Shown: positions 1 to 5,379, counted from the first letter of the stretch. The stretch is DNA of 6,403 nt from Flavobacterium sp. (GCF_003525665.1 NZ_DQDX01000158.1:4937-11339); one strand, 5' to 3'. The notes: generated by a model not told the origin, from the sequence alone. Numbers and translations are program-made.

Positions 1-1
1 C

Positions 2-871
2 ATGTTTTTTCTTATCATTCTAGGTTTGAAATTATTAGTAACTAATTTAAAATCAATAGGAAATATTGCAAAATACAGTTTGCTAGCCATTTGGATTATA
101 GCTATTGGAATTTTAATTTCATTAGGAATTAGTGAAGCTAATCAATTGGCTTATTCAGGAAAAGCTTTAGAAAAGCAAAATATGACTGTTGCTGCAACAG
201 ATACACTTAAAGTAAGTTTTGCCTACAATGATTTTTATTCAAAAAGAATTGAAGATAGAAGTGAATATAGAATTGTTCAAGATTCACTTGGAAATGAAGT
301 AATTCATTCGACAAATGTTACTATTCATTTGAAAAAAACAGATAAAGCATTCCCATACATTCAAATTGAAAAACTAGCACAAGGAAAATCATTTGCAGAA
401 GCCAATCAAAGAGCTCAAAAGATTAAATACAACTACAAAATAGTTGGTAATGAATTAATTTTAGATAACTATTTTACTACAGAAACTAAAAACAAGTTTA
501 GAGGTCAAATGGTTGAAGTTTACTTATATTTACCAAACGGAATTGTATATTATCCAAACGAAAATGTAGAAGCTTATTTAAGCGGACACAATGCTGATTT
601 CGATTACTACTATGGACCAGAAGGATATAAATATAAAGTAAATAACAACGAATTAAAATGTTTAAATTGTCCTGATCAAGAAAGTGATGTTGAAATAAAT
701 GGTACTTTTGATATAGATGGAGAAAATATCAATGAGGGAAATGAAAATGACACTATCAAAACTGTTTCAGTAAAAGTAAATGGTAAAGAAGTAATTCAAA
801 CCACTACAGGAAAAGGTGATGAAGGAAGTTTAACAATCAACAAAGACGGAATAATCATTAAAACTAAATAG
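2..871 (+). CDS. PspC-family membrane protein, C-terminal part (5' end outside window)
   Basis: The frame is open to the left edge, so the ATG at position 2 is probably an internal methionine and the real start lies upstream. The visible 289 residues begin with a hydrophobic stretch (about 2-14), a short polar link, and a clear membrane helix (about 24-44, rich in I/L/A/W). A long polar, probably extracytoplasmic domain follows, ending in a short beta-rich tail (about 252-289). I recognise this arrangement from flavobacterial PspC-domain proteins, which carry a PspC domain and membrane helices in the N-terminal half. That half is not visible, so the family call rests on resemblance of the helix region and on the neighbour. 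A CxxC pair (Cys220, Cys223) sits in the soluble domain. The stop codon is 2 nt before the next start, so the two genes are almost certainly cotranscribed and probably translationally coupled. A role in envelope stress or membrane integrity is inferred from the family name only. Confidence 0.75.
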   Translation: MFFLIILGLKLLVTNLKSIGNIAKYSLLAIWIIAIGILISLGISEANQLAYSGKALEKQNMTVAATDTLKVSFAYNDFYSKRIEDRSEYRIVQDSLGNEVIHSTNVTIHLKKTDKAFPYIQIEKLAQGKSFAEANQRAQKIKYNYKIVGNELILDNYFTTETKNKFRGQMVEVYLYLPNGIVYYPNENVEAYLSGHNADFDYYYGPEGYKYKVNNNELKCLNCPDQESDVEINGTFDIDGENINEGNENDTIKTVSVKVNGKEVIQTTTGKGDEGSLTINKDGIIIKTK

Positions 872-873
872 TC

Positions 874-1605
874 ATGATAAAATTTATAGTTTTTTGTACA
901 AAAATATTGGTCATAGCAATTGTATCATTACTTTTTTCTTCTTGTAATCTTGCAATTAATGGAACTAAAGGAAACGGAAACGTTCAAACAGAGCAAAGAA
1001 AAATAGCAGAACCATTTACTAAGATTTCTGTAAATAGAGGAATAGAAGTAATCGTTGAGCAAGGTGATGTTGTAAAAGTTGAGGTTGAAGCCGATGAAAA
1101 TTTGCTAAAACTCATCACTACAAAAGTCGAAAACGGAACTTTAGTAATTTCATCTGAAGAAAATATTTACAGTGCCGAGAAAGAAGTTGTAAGAGTGACT
1201 ATGCCTACCATTGAAGGTTTGGAAACTACAAGTGGTTCTAATTTATCAAGTGCATCAGTTTTAAAAGGAACAAAAGTATACGTTAAATCAAGTAGCGGAA
1301 GCGAAATAGATGTAAATGCTGAATTCGATACCATTTCAAGCGAATCAACAAGTGGAAGCAATATTACATTGTCTGGAAAAGCATTAAAATTCACATCAGC
1401 ATCATCAAGCGGAAGCGAAATCGAAGCTGGAAATCTACTAGCTAATGAAGTGGTTGCTCAATCAACAAGCGGAAGCTCAACTAACGTCAATCCGAGAGTT
1501 TCATTGAATGCAAAAGCATCAAGCGGAAGTTCAATTGAATATACCAATAAACCAAAGACAATTGTCAAAGAAGAAACTTCAGGCGGAAGCGTTTCCGGCC
1601 TTTAG
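874..1605 (+). CDS. Head-GIN (DUF2807) domain lipoprotein
   Basis: The 243-residue product starts with a lipoprotein signal peptide: a basic start, a hydrophobic core (about 11-21) and a lipobox Phe-Ser-Ser-Cys with the acceptor cysteine at residue 24. It should be exported and lipid-anchored, probably in the outer membrane. Residues from about 48 onward fit the DUF2807 (putative auto-transporter adhesin, head-GIN) fold, beginning with a strand containing FTKISVNRGIEVIVEQGD. From residue 118 on there are seven copies of a (T/S)(T/S)SGS-like turn, at residues 118, 139, 158, 177, 197, 215 and 235, spaced 18-21 residues apart. That spacing fits successive coils of a right-handed beta-helix. The last copy has a Gly in place of a Ser (TSGGS). 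Length is normal for the family. The start ATG lies 2 nt after the upstream stop, supporting coupling to the PspC-type gene. Molecular function of this family is not established; an envelope-surface role is inferred. Confidence 0.88.
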   Translation: MIKFIVFCTKILVIAIVSLLFSSCNLAINGTKGNGNVQTEQRKIAEPFTKISVNRGIEVIVEQGDVVKVEVEADENLLKLITTKVENGTLVISSEENIYSAEKEVVRVTMPTIEGLETTSGSNLSSASVLKGTKVYVKSSSGSEIDVNAEFDTISSESTSGSNITLSGKALKFTSASSSGSEIEAGNLLANEVVAQSTSGSSTNVNPRVSLNAKASSGSSIEYTNKPKTIVKEETSGGSVSGL

Positions 1606-1632
1606 AATTTATTTATAGTTTTAGTTGTAACG

Positions 1633-1670
1633 AAAGTCCCATCTCGTTTTAGAACGAGATTGGGATTTTT
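1633..1670 (+). terminator. Rho-independent terminator of the PspC/head-GIN operon
   Basis: Positions 1642-1648 (TCTCGTT) pair perfectly with 1653-1659 (AACGAGA) around a four-base loop. The stem continues as 1638-1641 (CCCA) with 1661-1664 (TGGG), leaving one bulged T at 1660. A T-run (1666-1670) follows. The A-rich bases at 1633-1635 can pair with the T-run. It starts about 30 nt after the head-GIN stop codon. Confidence 0.88.
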
Positions 1671-1680
1671 CATTTAATCT

Positions 1681-1722
1681 GAACTTGTTTTAGATTCTCA
1701 AGAACTCGTTTCAGATTCTTAA
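1681..1722. repeat. 21-nt imperfect tandem repeat
   Basis: Positions 1681-1701 and 1702-1722 are two adjacent 21-nt units identical at 18 of 21 positions; all three differences are C/T transitions. Each begins GAACTYGTTT and ends AGATTCTYAA. The units lie just after the terminator of the upstream operon. A 66-codon minus-strand frame crosses them but shows no recognisable domain, so I treat the DNA as non-coding. Confidence 0.7.
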
Positions 1723-1767
1723 AAATTCGCAAAATATATTTTGAAATTAACTCATTAAAATTCAAGG

Positions 1768-1819
1768 AATTCGTGAAATCAATATTCAAAGTAATTCGTG
1801 CCAATTCGTGAAATTCTTG
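1768..1819. repeat. AATTCGTG repeat array
   Basis: The octamer AATTCGTG occurs exactly at 1768-1775, 1793-1800 and 1803-1810, with a one-mismatch copy (AATTCTTG) at 1812-1819. The last three are spaced 9-10 nt apart. I recall strings of this kind between genes in Flavobacterium genomes, but cannot confirm that from this window. No gene, promoter or RNA structure is evident within it. Confidence 0.65.
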
Positions 1820-1916
1820 TAAAATCCAATCAGAAAAGTCAATAAAATCAGGGTTAACAAAATTCAACAAAAGTTAAACCAATACCAATTAACTTCATTT
1901 TTAGATTCATAAATCG

Positions 1917-1924
1917 TAATTTTG
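1917..1924 (+). promoter_or_regulatory. Candidate -7 element for the TIGR01777 oxidoreductase gene
   Basis: TAATTTTG matches the Bacteroidetes -7 consensus TAnnTTTG exactly and lies 13 nt before the ATG at 1938. No good TTTG -33 box is present at the usual distance; the nearest T-run (1898-1901) is slightly too close. If the element is used, the 5' leader would be only about 10 nt. The upstream terminator means some promoter is needed in 1671-1937. Confidence 0.45.
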
Positions 1925-1937
1925 AATAAAAAAAGAA

Positions 1938-2843
1938 ATGAAAATTTTAATAACAGGCGCAACAGGTTTAATAGGTAACGAATTGACAAATTTGCTTTTG
2001 CAAAACAATCATACCGTTCATTATTTGACAACTTCGCCTCAAAAGATTCAAAATAAAGCAAATTACCACGGATTTTTTTGGAATCCACAAGAAGGAAAAA
2101 TCGACGAAAATTGCCTTGATGGAGTAGACACAATTGTGCATCTTGCCGGAGCATCAATATCAAAACGTTGGACCAATTCCTACAAACAAGAACTTATAGA
2201 AAGCCGCGTATTATCGGCCAATTTATTGTTCAATTTACTGCGAAAAGCGCCACATCAAGTAAAACATTATATCTCGGCATCAGGAACCGCAATTTATCCC
2301 GACAGTTATTCCAAAACCTACGACGAATCATCACCAGAAAAAGACAATACTTTCCTTGGTCATGTAGTTCAAAAATGGGAGGAAAGCGCCGATCAATTTA
2401 ATCTACTACATCTAAAAGTCTCAAAACTTAGAACAGGCGTAGTTTTTTCCAACAAAGGTGGTGCACTTCTTGAAATGATCAAACCAATAAAAATGTACGT
2501 TGGGTCAGGTTTTGGCTCGGGAAAGCAAATGCAATCCTGGATCCATTTACACGATATTGCCAACTTATATTACTTTGTAATTCAAAACCAAACTACAGGA
2601 ATAATAAACGCCGTTGCACCAGTTTCAATTACCAATCAAGACCTTACAAAAGAAATTGCCAAACAGCTTAAACGTCCCTTATTTTTGCCCAATGTGCCAC
2701 AATTTGTAATGAAATTAATACTTGGCGAAATGCATATTTTACTCTTCAACAACAAAAATATTCTTCCTAAAAAAGCATTAGCCGAAGGATTTAAATTCAA
2801 ATACGAAACTGCGCAACAAGCACTTCAAGAATGCATAAAATAA
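1938..2843 (+). CDS. TIGR01777 family SDR-type NAD(P)-dependent oxidoreductase (YfcH-like)
   Basis: The 301-residue product is an extended short-chain dehydrogenase/epimerase-like protein, close to the length of E. coli YfcH (about 297). The Rossmann nucleotide-binding loop GATGLIG is at residues 7-13, right after the first beta strand. Other family landmarks are HLAGASI (68-74), the SASGTAIYP segment (113-121) around the SDR active-site strand, RTGVVFS (165-171), and a WIHLHDIA segment (201-208). The C-terminal 50 residues (about 249-298; PNVPQF, LGE, LPKKAL, GFKF) match the DUF1731 domain that marks this subfamily. The protein should be cytosolic. The substrate is unknown for the family, and older cell-division-inhibitor (SulA-like) labels are not supported by function. 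The ATG is preceded by AAAAAAAGAA, an A-rich translation start typical of the phylum. The gene stands alone between two terminators. Confidence 0.92.
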   Translation: MKILITGATGLIGNELTNLLLQNNHTVHYLTTSPQKIQNKANYHGFFWNPQEGKIDENCLDGVDTIVHLAGASISKRWTNSYKQELIESRVLSANLLFNLLRKAPHQVKHYISASGTAIYPDSYSKTYDESSPEKDNTFLGHVVQKWEESADQFNLLHLKVSKLRTGVVFSNKGGALLEMIKPIKMYVGSGFGSGKQMQSWIHLHDIANLYYFVIQNQTTGIINAVAPVSITNQDLTKEIAKQLKRPLFLPNVPQFVMKLILGEMHILLFNNKNILPKKALAEGFKFKYETAQQALQECIK

Positions 2844-2876
2844 AAAAAAGTTCTAGTTTTTCGCTAGAACTTTTTT
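2844..2876 (+). terminator. Rho-independent terminator of the TIGR01777 gene
   Basis: A perfect 13-bp stem pairs 2844-2856 (six A then GTTCTAG) with 2864-2876 (CTAGAAC then six T) around a seven-base loop. It begins on the base after the TAA stop codon. Because the arms are A-run and T-run, it could also act from the other direction, although no minus-strand gene ends here. Confidence 0.92.
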
Positions 2877-3101
2877 CGTTTTGAATTAATAATATCTTTT
2901 GCCTTTCAGCCAATCGTAAACCTTTTATAATCCAAAAATAGTGTTTTCGAAATCGTAATAGTCTTAAAATTATATTAAATTTTCATTAAATTAATTCAAA
3001 ACTTAAATCATTCTCTTTTAAGACCGAAAATTGTTGAATTTTAATTATTTTATAAAAATCAGGAGCATCACAGTAGGCATTTTTATAATCCATTTTCCTG
3101 C
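2877..3101. other. Gene-free interval, left part of the 547-bp gap
   Basis: Very AT-rich DNA with no supported gene. It contains one 12-nt exact direct repeat, TTTTATAATCCA, at 2923-2934 and 3081-3092. On the minus strand a 40-codon frame (ATG at 3108, stop at 2986) and a short protein-like tail (2924 to 2886, ending KGKRYY then stop) can be read, in different frames. They could be remnants of a decayed gene, but there is not enough to name one. Confidence 0.5.
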
Positions 3102-3174
3102 TTTCCATTGCAATCTTTATTTAATTGCCTTGGGTTTTAACCCAAGGCAATTAAAGAAAGGATTTCCATTGCAA
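3102..3174. repeat. Long palindrome flanked by a 12-bp direct repeat (REP- or MITE-like element)
   Basis: Positions 3120-3134 pair perfectly with 3141-3155, a 15-bp stem (arm TTTAATTGCCTTGGG) around the six-base loop TTTTAA. The palindrome sits inside an exact 12-bp direct repeat TTTCCATTGCAA at 3102-3113 and 3163-3174. It is not followed by a T-run and lies over 240 nt past the upstream gene, which already has its own terminator, so terminator function is unlikely. The structure resembles a short interspersed palindromic element, such as those moved by REP-associated tyrosine transposases. No transposase is in the window. The 12-bp repeat could be a target duplication or part of the element. 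Confidence 0.65.
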
Positions 3175-3296
3175 ATGAAATTCATCGAACTCCTATGAAA
3201 ATTATTTTTATCGTGAGATAATCAGGGCTAAACTCAATCTTGAGGTTACTAAAATCAGTTTTTCAATAGACGTTTCTAATTATCATCAATTATAAA

Positions 3297-3350
3297 CTTT
3301 GTGTCCTTCGTGCCTTCTTCGTTCCATCTTCGTGACTTCGAGGTAAAAAA
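3297..3350. repeat. TTCGTG-type degenerate repeat array
   Basis: Five related hexamers, TTTGTG, TTCGTG, TTCGTT, TTCGTG and TTCGAG, begin at 3298, 3307, 3318, 3329 and 3337, mostly separated by C-rich dinucleotides or trinucleotides. The array ends in GGTAAAAAA. It stops about 10 nt before the candidate -33 box of the grpE promoter. I recall similar strings as intergenic repeats in Bacteroidetes, a memory that needs a genome search. The preceding stretch, 3175-3296, shows nothing I can assign. Confidence 0.55.
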
Positions 3351-3360
3351 CAGGTGACAA

Positions 3361-3395
3361 TTTGACATTCAAATAGAATTGGCAGTACTTTTGCT
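3361..3395 (+). promoter_or_regulatory. grpE-dnaJ promoter; overlapping Bacteroidetes-type and sigma-54-like elements
   Basis: TTTG at 3361-3364 and TACTTTTG at 3386-3393 are separated by 21 bp and match the Bacteroidetes housekeeping promoter (TTTG and TAnnTTTG). Overlapping this, TGGCA (3380-3384) and TTGC (3391-3394) form a -24/-12 pair with GG and GC exactly 10 nt apart, the sigma-54 arrangement. The grpE ATG follows about 30 nt downstream. No CIRCE inverted repeat is present. Which sigma factor is used cannot be decided from sequence. Confidence 0.65.
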
Positions 3396-3423
3396 TTAAA
3401 AAGTATCAGATTAAAACAATCAA

Positions 3424-4026
3424 ATGAATATCAAAAATATATTTAAAAATAAAAGCACTATGAGTACTGAAAATACTGATAAAGAAATTCTTGAAAATGA
3501 AAATGAAATCGCAAGTCAAGATACTGAAAATCAATCTAATGGTTCAGATTTAGGAGTTGACTCTGCAGAAGAATTATCTGTAGAACAAAAACTTGAAGAA
3601 GAATTATCAATTGAAAAAGATAAATTCTTACGCCTTTTTGCAGAATTCGAAAACTACAAAAGACGTACTACAAAAGAAAGAATTGACTTGTTTAAAACTG
3701 CCAATCAAGAAGTACTTCAAGCCATGTTGCCAGTTCTTGACGATTTTGACAGAGCTTTAGTAGAAATTTCTAAATCAGATGACGAATTGCTTTTAAAAGG
3801 TGTAGAATTAATCCACGAAAAACTAAAATCAACCTTAGTTTCTAAAGGATTAGAAGAAGTAGAAGTGCGCACAGGCGATGCTTTCAACGCAGATTATGCC
3901 GAAGCAATCACGCAAATTCCAGCTCCATCAGATAACCTAAAGGGTAAAATAGTTGATGTTCTAGAAAAAGGATACAAATTGGGTGATAAAATCATCCGTT
4001 ATCCAAAAGTTGTAATCGGTCAATAA
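3424..4026 (+). CDS. grpE: Nucleotide exchange factor GrpE
   Basis: GrpE is the cytosolic dimeric co-chaperone that releases ADP from DnaK and so drives substrate release. The 200-residue product has a disordered acidic N-terminus (about 14-60, rich in E, D, N, S), then a long helix that forms the dimer coiled coil (about 60-100, including FLRLFAEFENYKRR), a four-helix-bundle region (about 98-141, MLPVLDDFDRAL), and the C-terminal beta domain that contacts DnaK (about 142-200). The last part carries the family signature region (FNADYAEAITQIPAP at 154-168; KGYKLGDKIIRYPKVVIG at 182-199). The His usual in the E. coli-type signature is Ala159 here, which I believe is common in flavobacterial GrpE. 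A second ATG at codon 13 (3460) is equally plausible because neither start has a Shine-Dalgarno sequence; the conserved core is unaffected. dnaJ follows after 55 nt. Confidence 0.96.
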   Translation: MNIKNIFKNKSTMSTENTDKEILENENEIASQDTENQSNGSDLGVDSAEELSVEQKLEEELSIEKDKFLRLFAEFENYKRRTTKERIDLFKTANQEVLQAMLPVLDDFDRALVEISKSDDELLLKGVELIHEKLKSTLVSKGLEEVEVRTGDAFNADYAEAITQIPAPSDNLKGKIVDVLEKGYKLGDKIIRYPKVVIGQ

Positions 4027-4036
4027 TTATCCGTAG

Positions 4037-4056
4037 AAACGCGATTTATCGCGTTT
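4037..4056. repeat. GC-rich hairpin in the grpE-dnaJ spacer
   Basis: AAACGCGA (4037-4044) pairs perfectly with TCGCGTTT (4049-4056) around the loop TTTA. It lies 10 nt after the grpE stop and 25 nt before the dnaJ start. No T-run follows, so it is not a standard terminator. Its CGCG stem stands out against the AT-rich surroundings. It may be an interspersed repeat or an RNA element that tunes mRNA decay between the two cistrons. Confidence 0.6.
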
Positions 4057-4081
4057 AATCATAACATATTTATTTTCAAAA

Positions 4082-5188
4082 ATGAAAAAAGATTATTACG
4101 AAATATTAGGCATAACAAAATCAGCTACTGAAGCCGAAATTAAAAAAGCCTACAGAAAAAAAGCAATTGAATTTCACCCAGATAAAAATCCAGGCAATGC
4201 GCAAGCAGAAGAAAACTTCAAGCAAGCAGCAGAAGCCTACGAAATTCTAAGCGATCCGCAAAAGAAAGCCAAATACGATCAATACGGACATCAAGCATTC
4301 GATGGCGCTGGAGGTTATGGTGGTGGCGGTCACATGAATATGGATGATATTTTCAGCCAATTCGGTGATATTTTTGGTGGTGGTTTTGGAGGTTTCTCAG
4401 GAAATTCTGGAGGTCAACGACGCGCAAAAGGTAGTAATCTTCGTATTAAAGTAAAACTTACTCTAGAAGAAATAGCCAACGGAGTTGAGAAAAAAGTAAA
4501 AGTAAAACGCAAAGTTCAAGCTAGCGGTGTAAAATATAAAACATGTTCGGCTTGTAATGGTCAAGGGCAAGTTTTAAGAGTTACCAACACTATTTTGGGT
4601 AGAATGCAAACGGCTACTACATGTCCAACATGTGGTGGTTCTGGGCAAACTATTGAAAGCAAACCAACCAATGCCGATGCGCAAGGAATGATTCTAGAAG
4701 ATGAAACAGTTTCTATTAAAATTCCAGCTGGAGTTGTTGACGGAATGCAACTTAAAGTTTCTGGAAAAGGAAACGATGCACCAGGAAACGGAATTGCAGG
4801 TGATTTAATCGTTGCCATCGAAGAGCAAGAACACGAATTTTTAAAACGTGAAGGCGAAAATCTTCACTACGATTTATATGTAAGCTTTCCAGAAGCAGCA
4901 TTAGGTGTTTCAAAAGACATCGAAGCAGTAAACGGAAAAGTAAGAATTAAACTAGAAGAAGGAATTCAATCGGGTAAAATTCTACGATTAAAAGGTAAGG
5001 GAATTCCGAGTTTAAATAGTTACGGAAGTGGTGATTTATTAGTTCACGTAAACGTCTGGACACCAAAAACTTTAACCAAAGAACAACGTCAATTCTTTGA
5101 AAAATCATTAACCGACGACAACTTTATTCCGCATCCAGAAAAGACCGATAAATCTTTTTTTGAAAAAGTTAAAGATATGTTTTCGTAA
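4082..5188 (+). CDS. dnaJ: Chaperone protein DnaJ (Hsp40)
   Basis: DnaJ is the cytosolic J-domain co-chaperone that binds unfolded clients and stimulates DnaK ATP hydrolysis. The 368-residue product (E. coli about 376) has a J domain (1-69) with the invariant HPD at 32-34, a Gly/Phe-rich linker (about 72-112) with two DIF motifs (89-91, 96-98), a zinc region (about 150-190), two C-terminal beta client-binding domains (about 118-330) and a C-terminal tail. The zinc region has only two CxxCxGxG motifs (Cys155/158 and Cys181/184) in place of four. By alignment in my head to E. coli DnaJ these match motifs II and III, so zinc centre II is kept. The positions of motifs I and IV read VQASG and TNADAQG, without cysteines. 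This looks like the normal flavobacterial form, not a damaged gene: the frame is intact throughout. ATG at 4082 puts MKKDYYEILG at the N-terminus, as expected. Confidence 0.97.
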   Translation: MKKDYYEILGITKSATEAEIKKAYRKKAIEFHPDKNPGNAQAEENFKQAAEAYEILSDPQKKAKYDQYGHQAFDGAGGYGGGGHMNMDDIFSQFGDIFGGGFGGFSGNSGGQRRAKGSNLRIKVKLTLEEIANGVEKKVKVKRKVQASGVKYKTCSACNGQGQVLRVTNTILGRMQTATTCPTCGGSGQTIESKPTNADAQGMILEDETVSIKIPAGVVDGMQLKVSGKGNDAPGNGIAGDLIVAIEEQEHEFLKREGENLHYDLYVSFPEAALGVSKDIEAVNGKVRIKLEEGIQSGKILRLKGKGIPSLNSYGSGDLLVHVNVWTPKTLTKEQRQFFEKSLTDDNFIPHPEKTDKSFFEKVKDMFS

Positions 5189-5214
5189 TTATAAAATTAT
5201 TTATACATTTGGAT

Positions 5215-5234
5215 ATTACTTGGAAACAAGTAAT
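5215..5234 (+). terminator. Weak hairpin with GAAA tetraloop after dnaJ
   Basis: ATTACTTG (5215-5222) pairs perfectly with CAAGTAAT (5227-5234) around a GAAA tetraloop, followed by a T-rich stretch (TTCTTTTTC). It has only two G-C pairs, so it is probably a weak terminator or a 3'-end stabiliser that acts together with the stronger hairpin at 5256. Confidence 0.4.
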
Positions 5235-5255
5235 TTCTTTTTCATAGCAATTTTT

Positions 5256-5290
5256 CCCATCCTTGTGTCAAAATAAGGGTGGGTTTTTTT
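5256..5290 (+). terminator. Rho-independent terminator of grpE-dnaJ
   Basis: CCCATCCTT (5256-5264) pairs with AAGGGTGGG (5275-5283) as a 9-bp stem with one T-G wobble and a 10-nt loop. Seven Ts follow directly (5284-5290). It lies about 68 nt after the dnaJ stop and separates grpE-dnaJ from the ABC ATPase gene. Confidence 0.88.
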
Positions 5291-5301
5291 GTAACAAACA
5301 C

Positions 5302-5331
5302 TTTCATATAGCTACTAATTCAGTACTTTTA
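5302..5331 (+). promoter_or_regulatory. Candidate promoter for the ABC ATPase gene
   Basis: TACTTTTA (5324-5331) matches TAnnTTTG at all but the last base, and TTTC (5302-5305) lies 18 bp upstream in the -33 position. Both elements are one base off consensus and the leader would be about 75 nt. A promoter is expected here because a terminator lies just upstream. Confidence 0.4.
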
Positions 5332-5379
5332 CCAATTCAATAACAATAGCAAAAATCATTAGAGATTTCAAAAAATCAA

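Noticed and set aside
1768..1819. AATTCGTG array as a CRISPR
   Set aside because: Units are 8 nt with irregular short spacing; there are no 25-40 nt repeats, no unique spacers and no cas genes.
1670..1870. 66-codon minus-strand open frame after the head-GIN operon
   Set aside because: It is made of the 21-nt tandem and AATTCGTG repeats read backwards, shows no domain, and starts without a recognisable promoter or translation signal.
1864..2163. 99-codon minus-strand open frame
   Set aside because: It lies mostly antisense to the start of the TIGR01777 gene, whose family assignment is secure; the composition is that of a shadow frame.
2168..2401. 77-codon plus-strand frame inside the TIGR01777 gene
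   Set aside because: Alternate frame of a well-supported gene; no domain.
3232..3243. Small palindrome CTCAA-TC-TTGAG
   Set aside because: A five-base stem with a two-base loop is expected by chance and has no T-run.
3350..3423. CIRCE (HrcA) operator before grpE
   Set aside because: No TTAGCACTC / GAGTGCTAA inverted repeat is present in the upstream region.
4561..4818. 85-codon minus-strand open frame inside dnaJ
   Set aside because: Fully antisense to a conserved part of dnaJ, with no independent signals.
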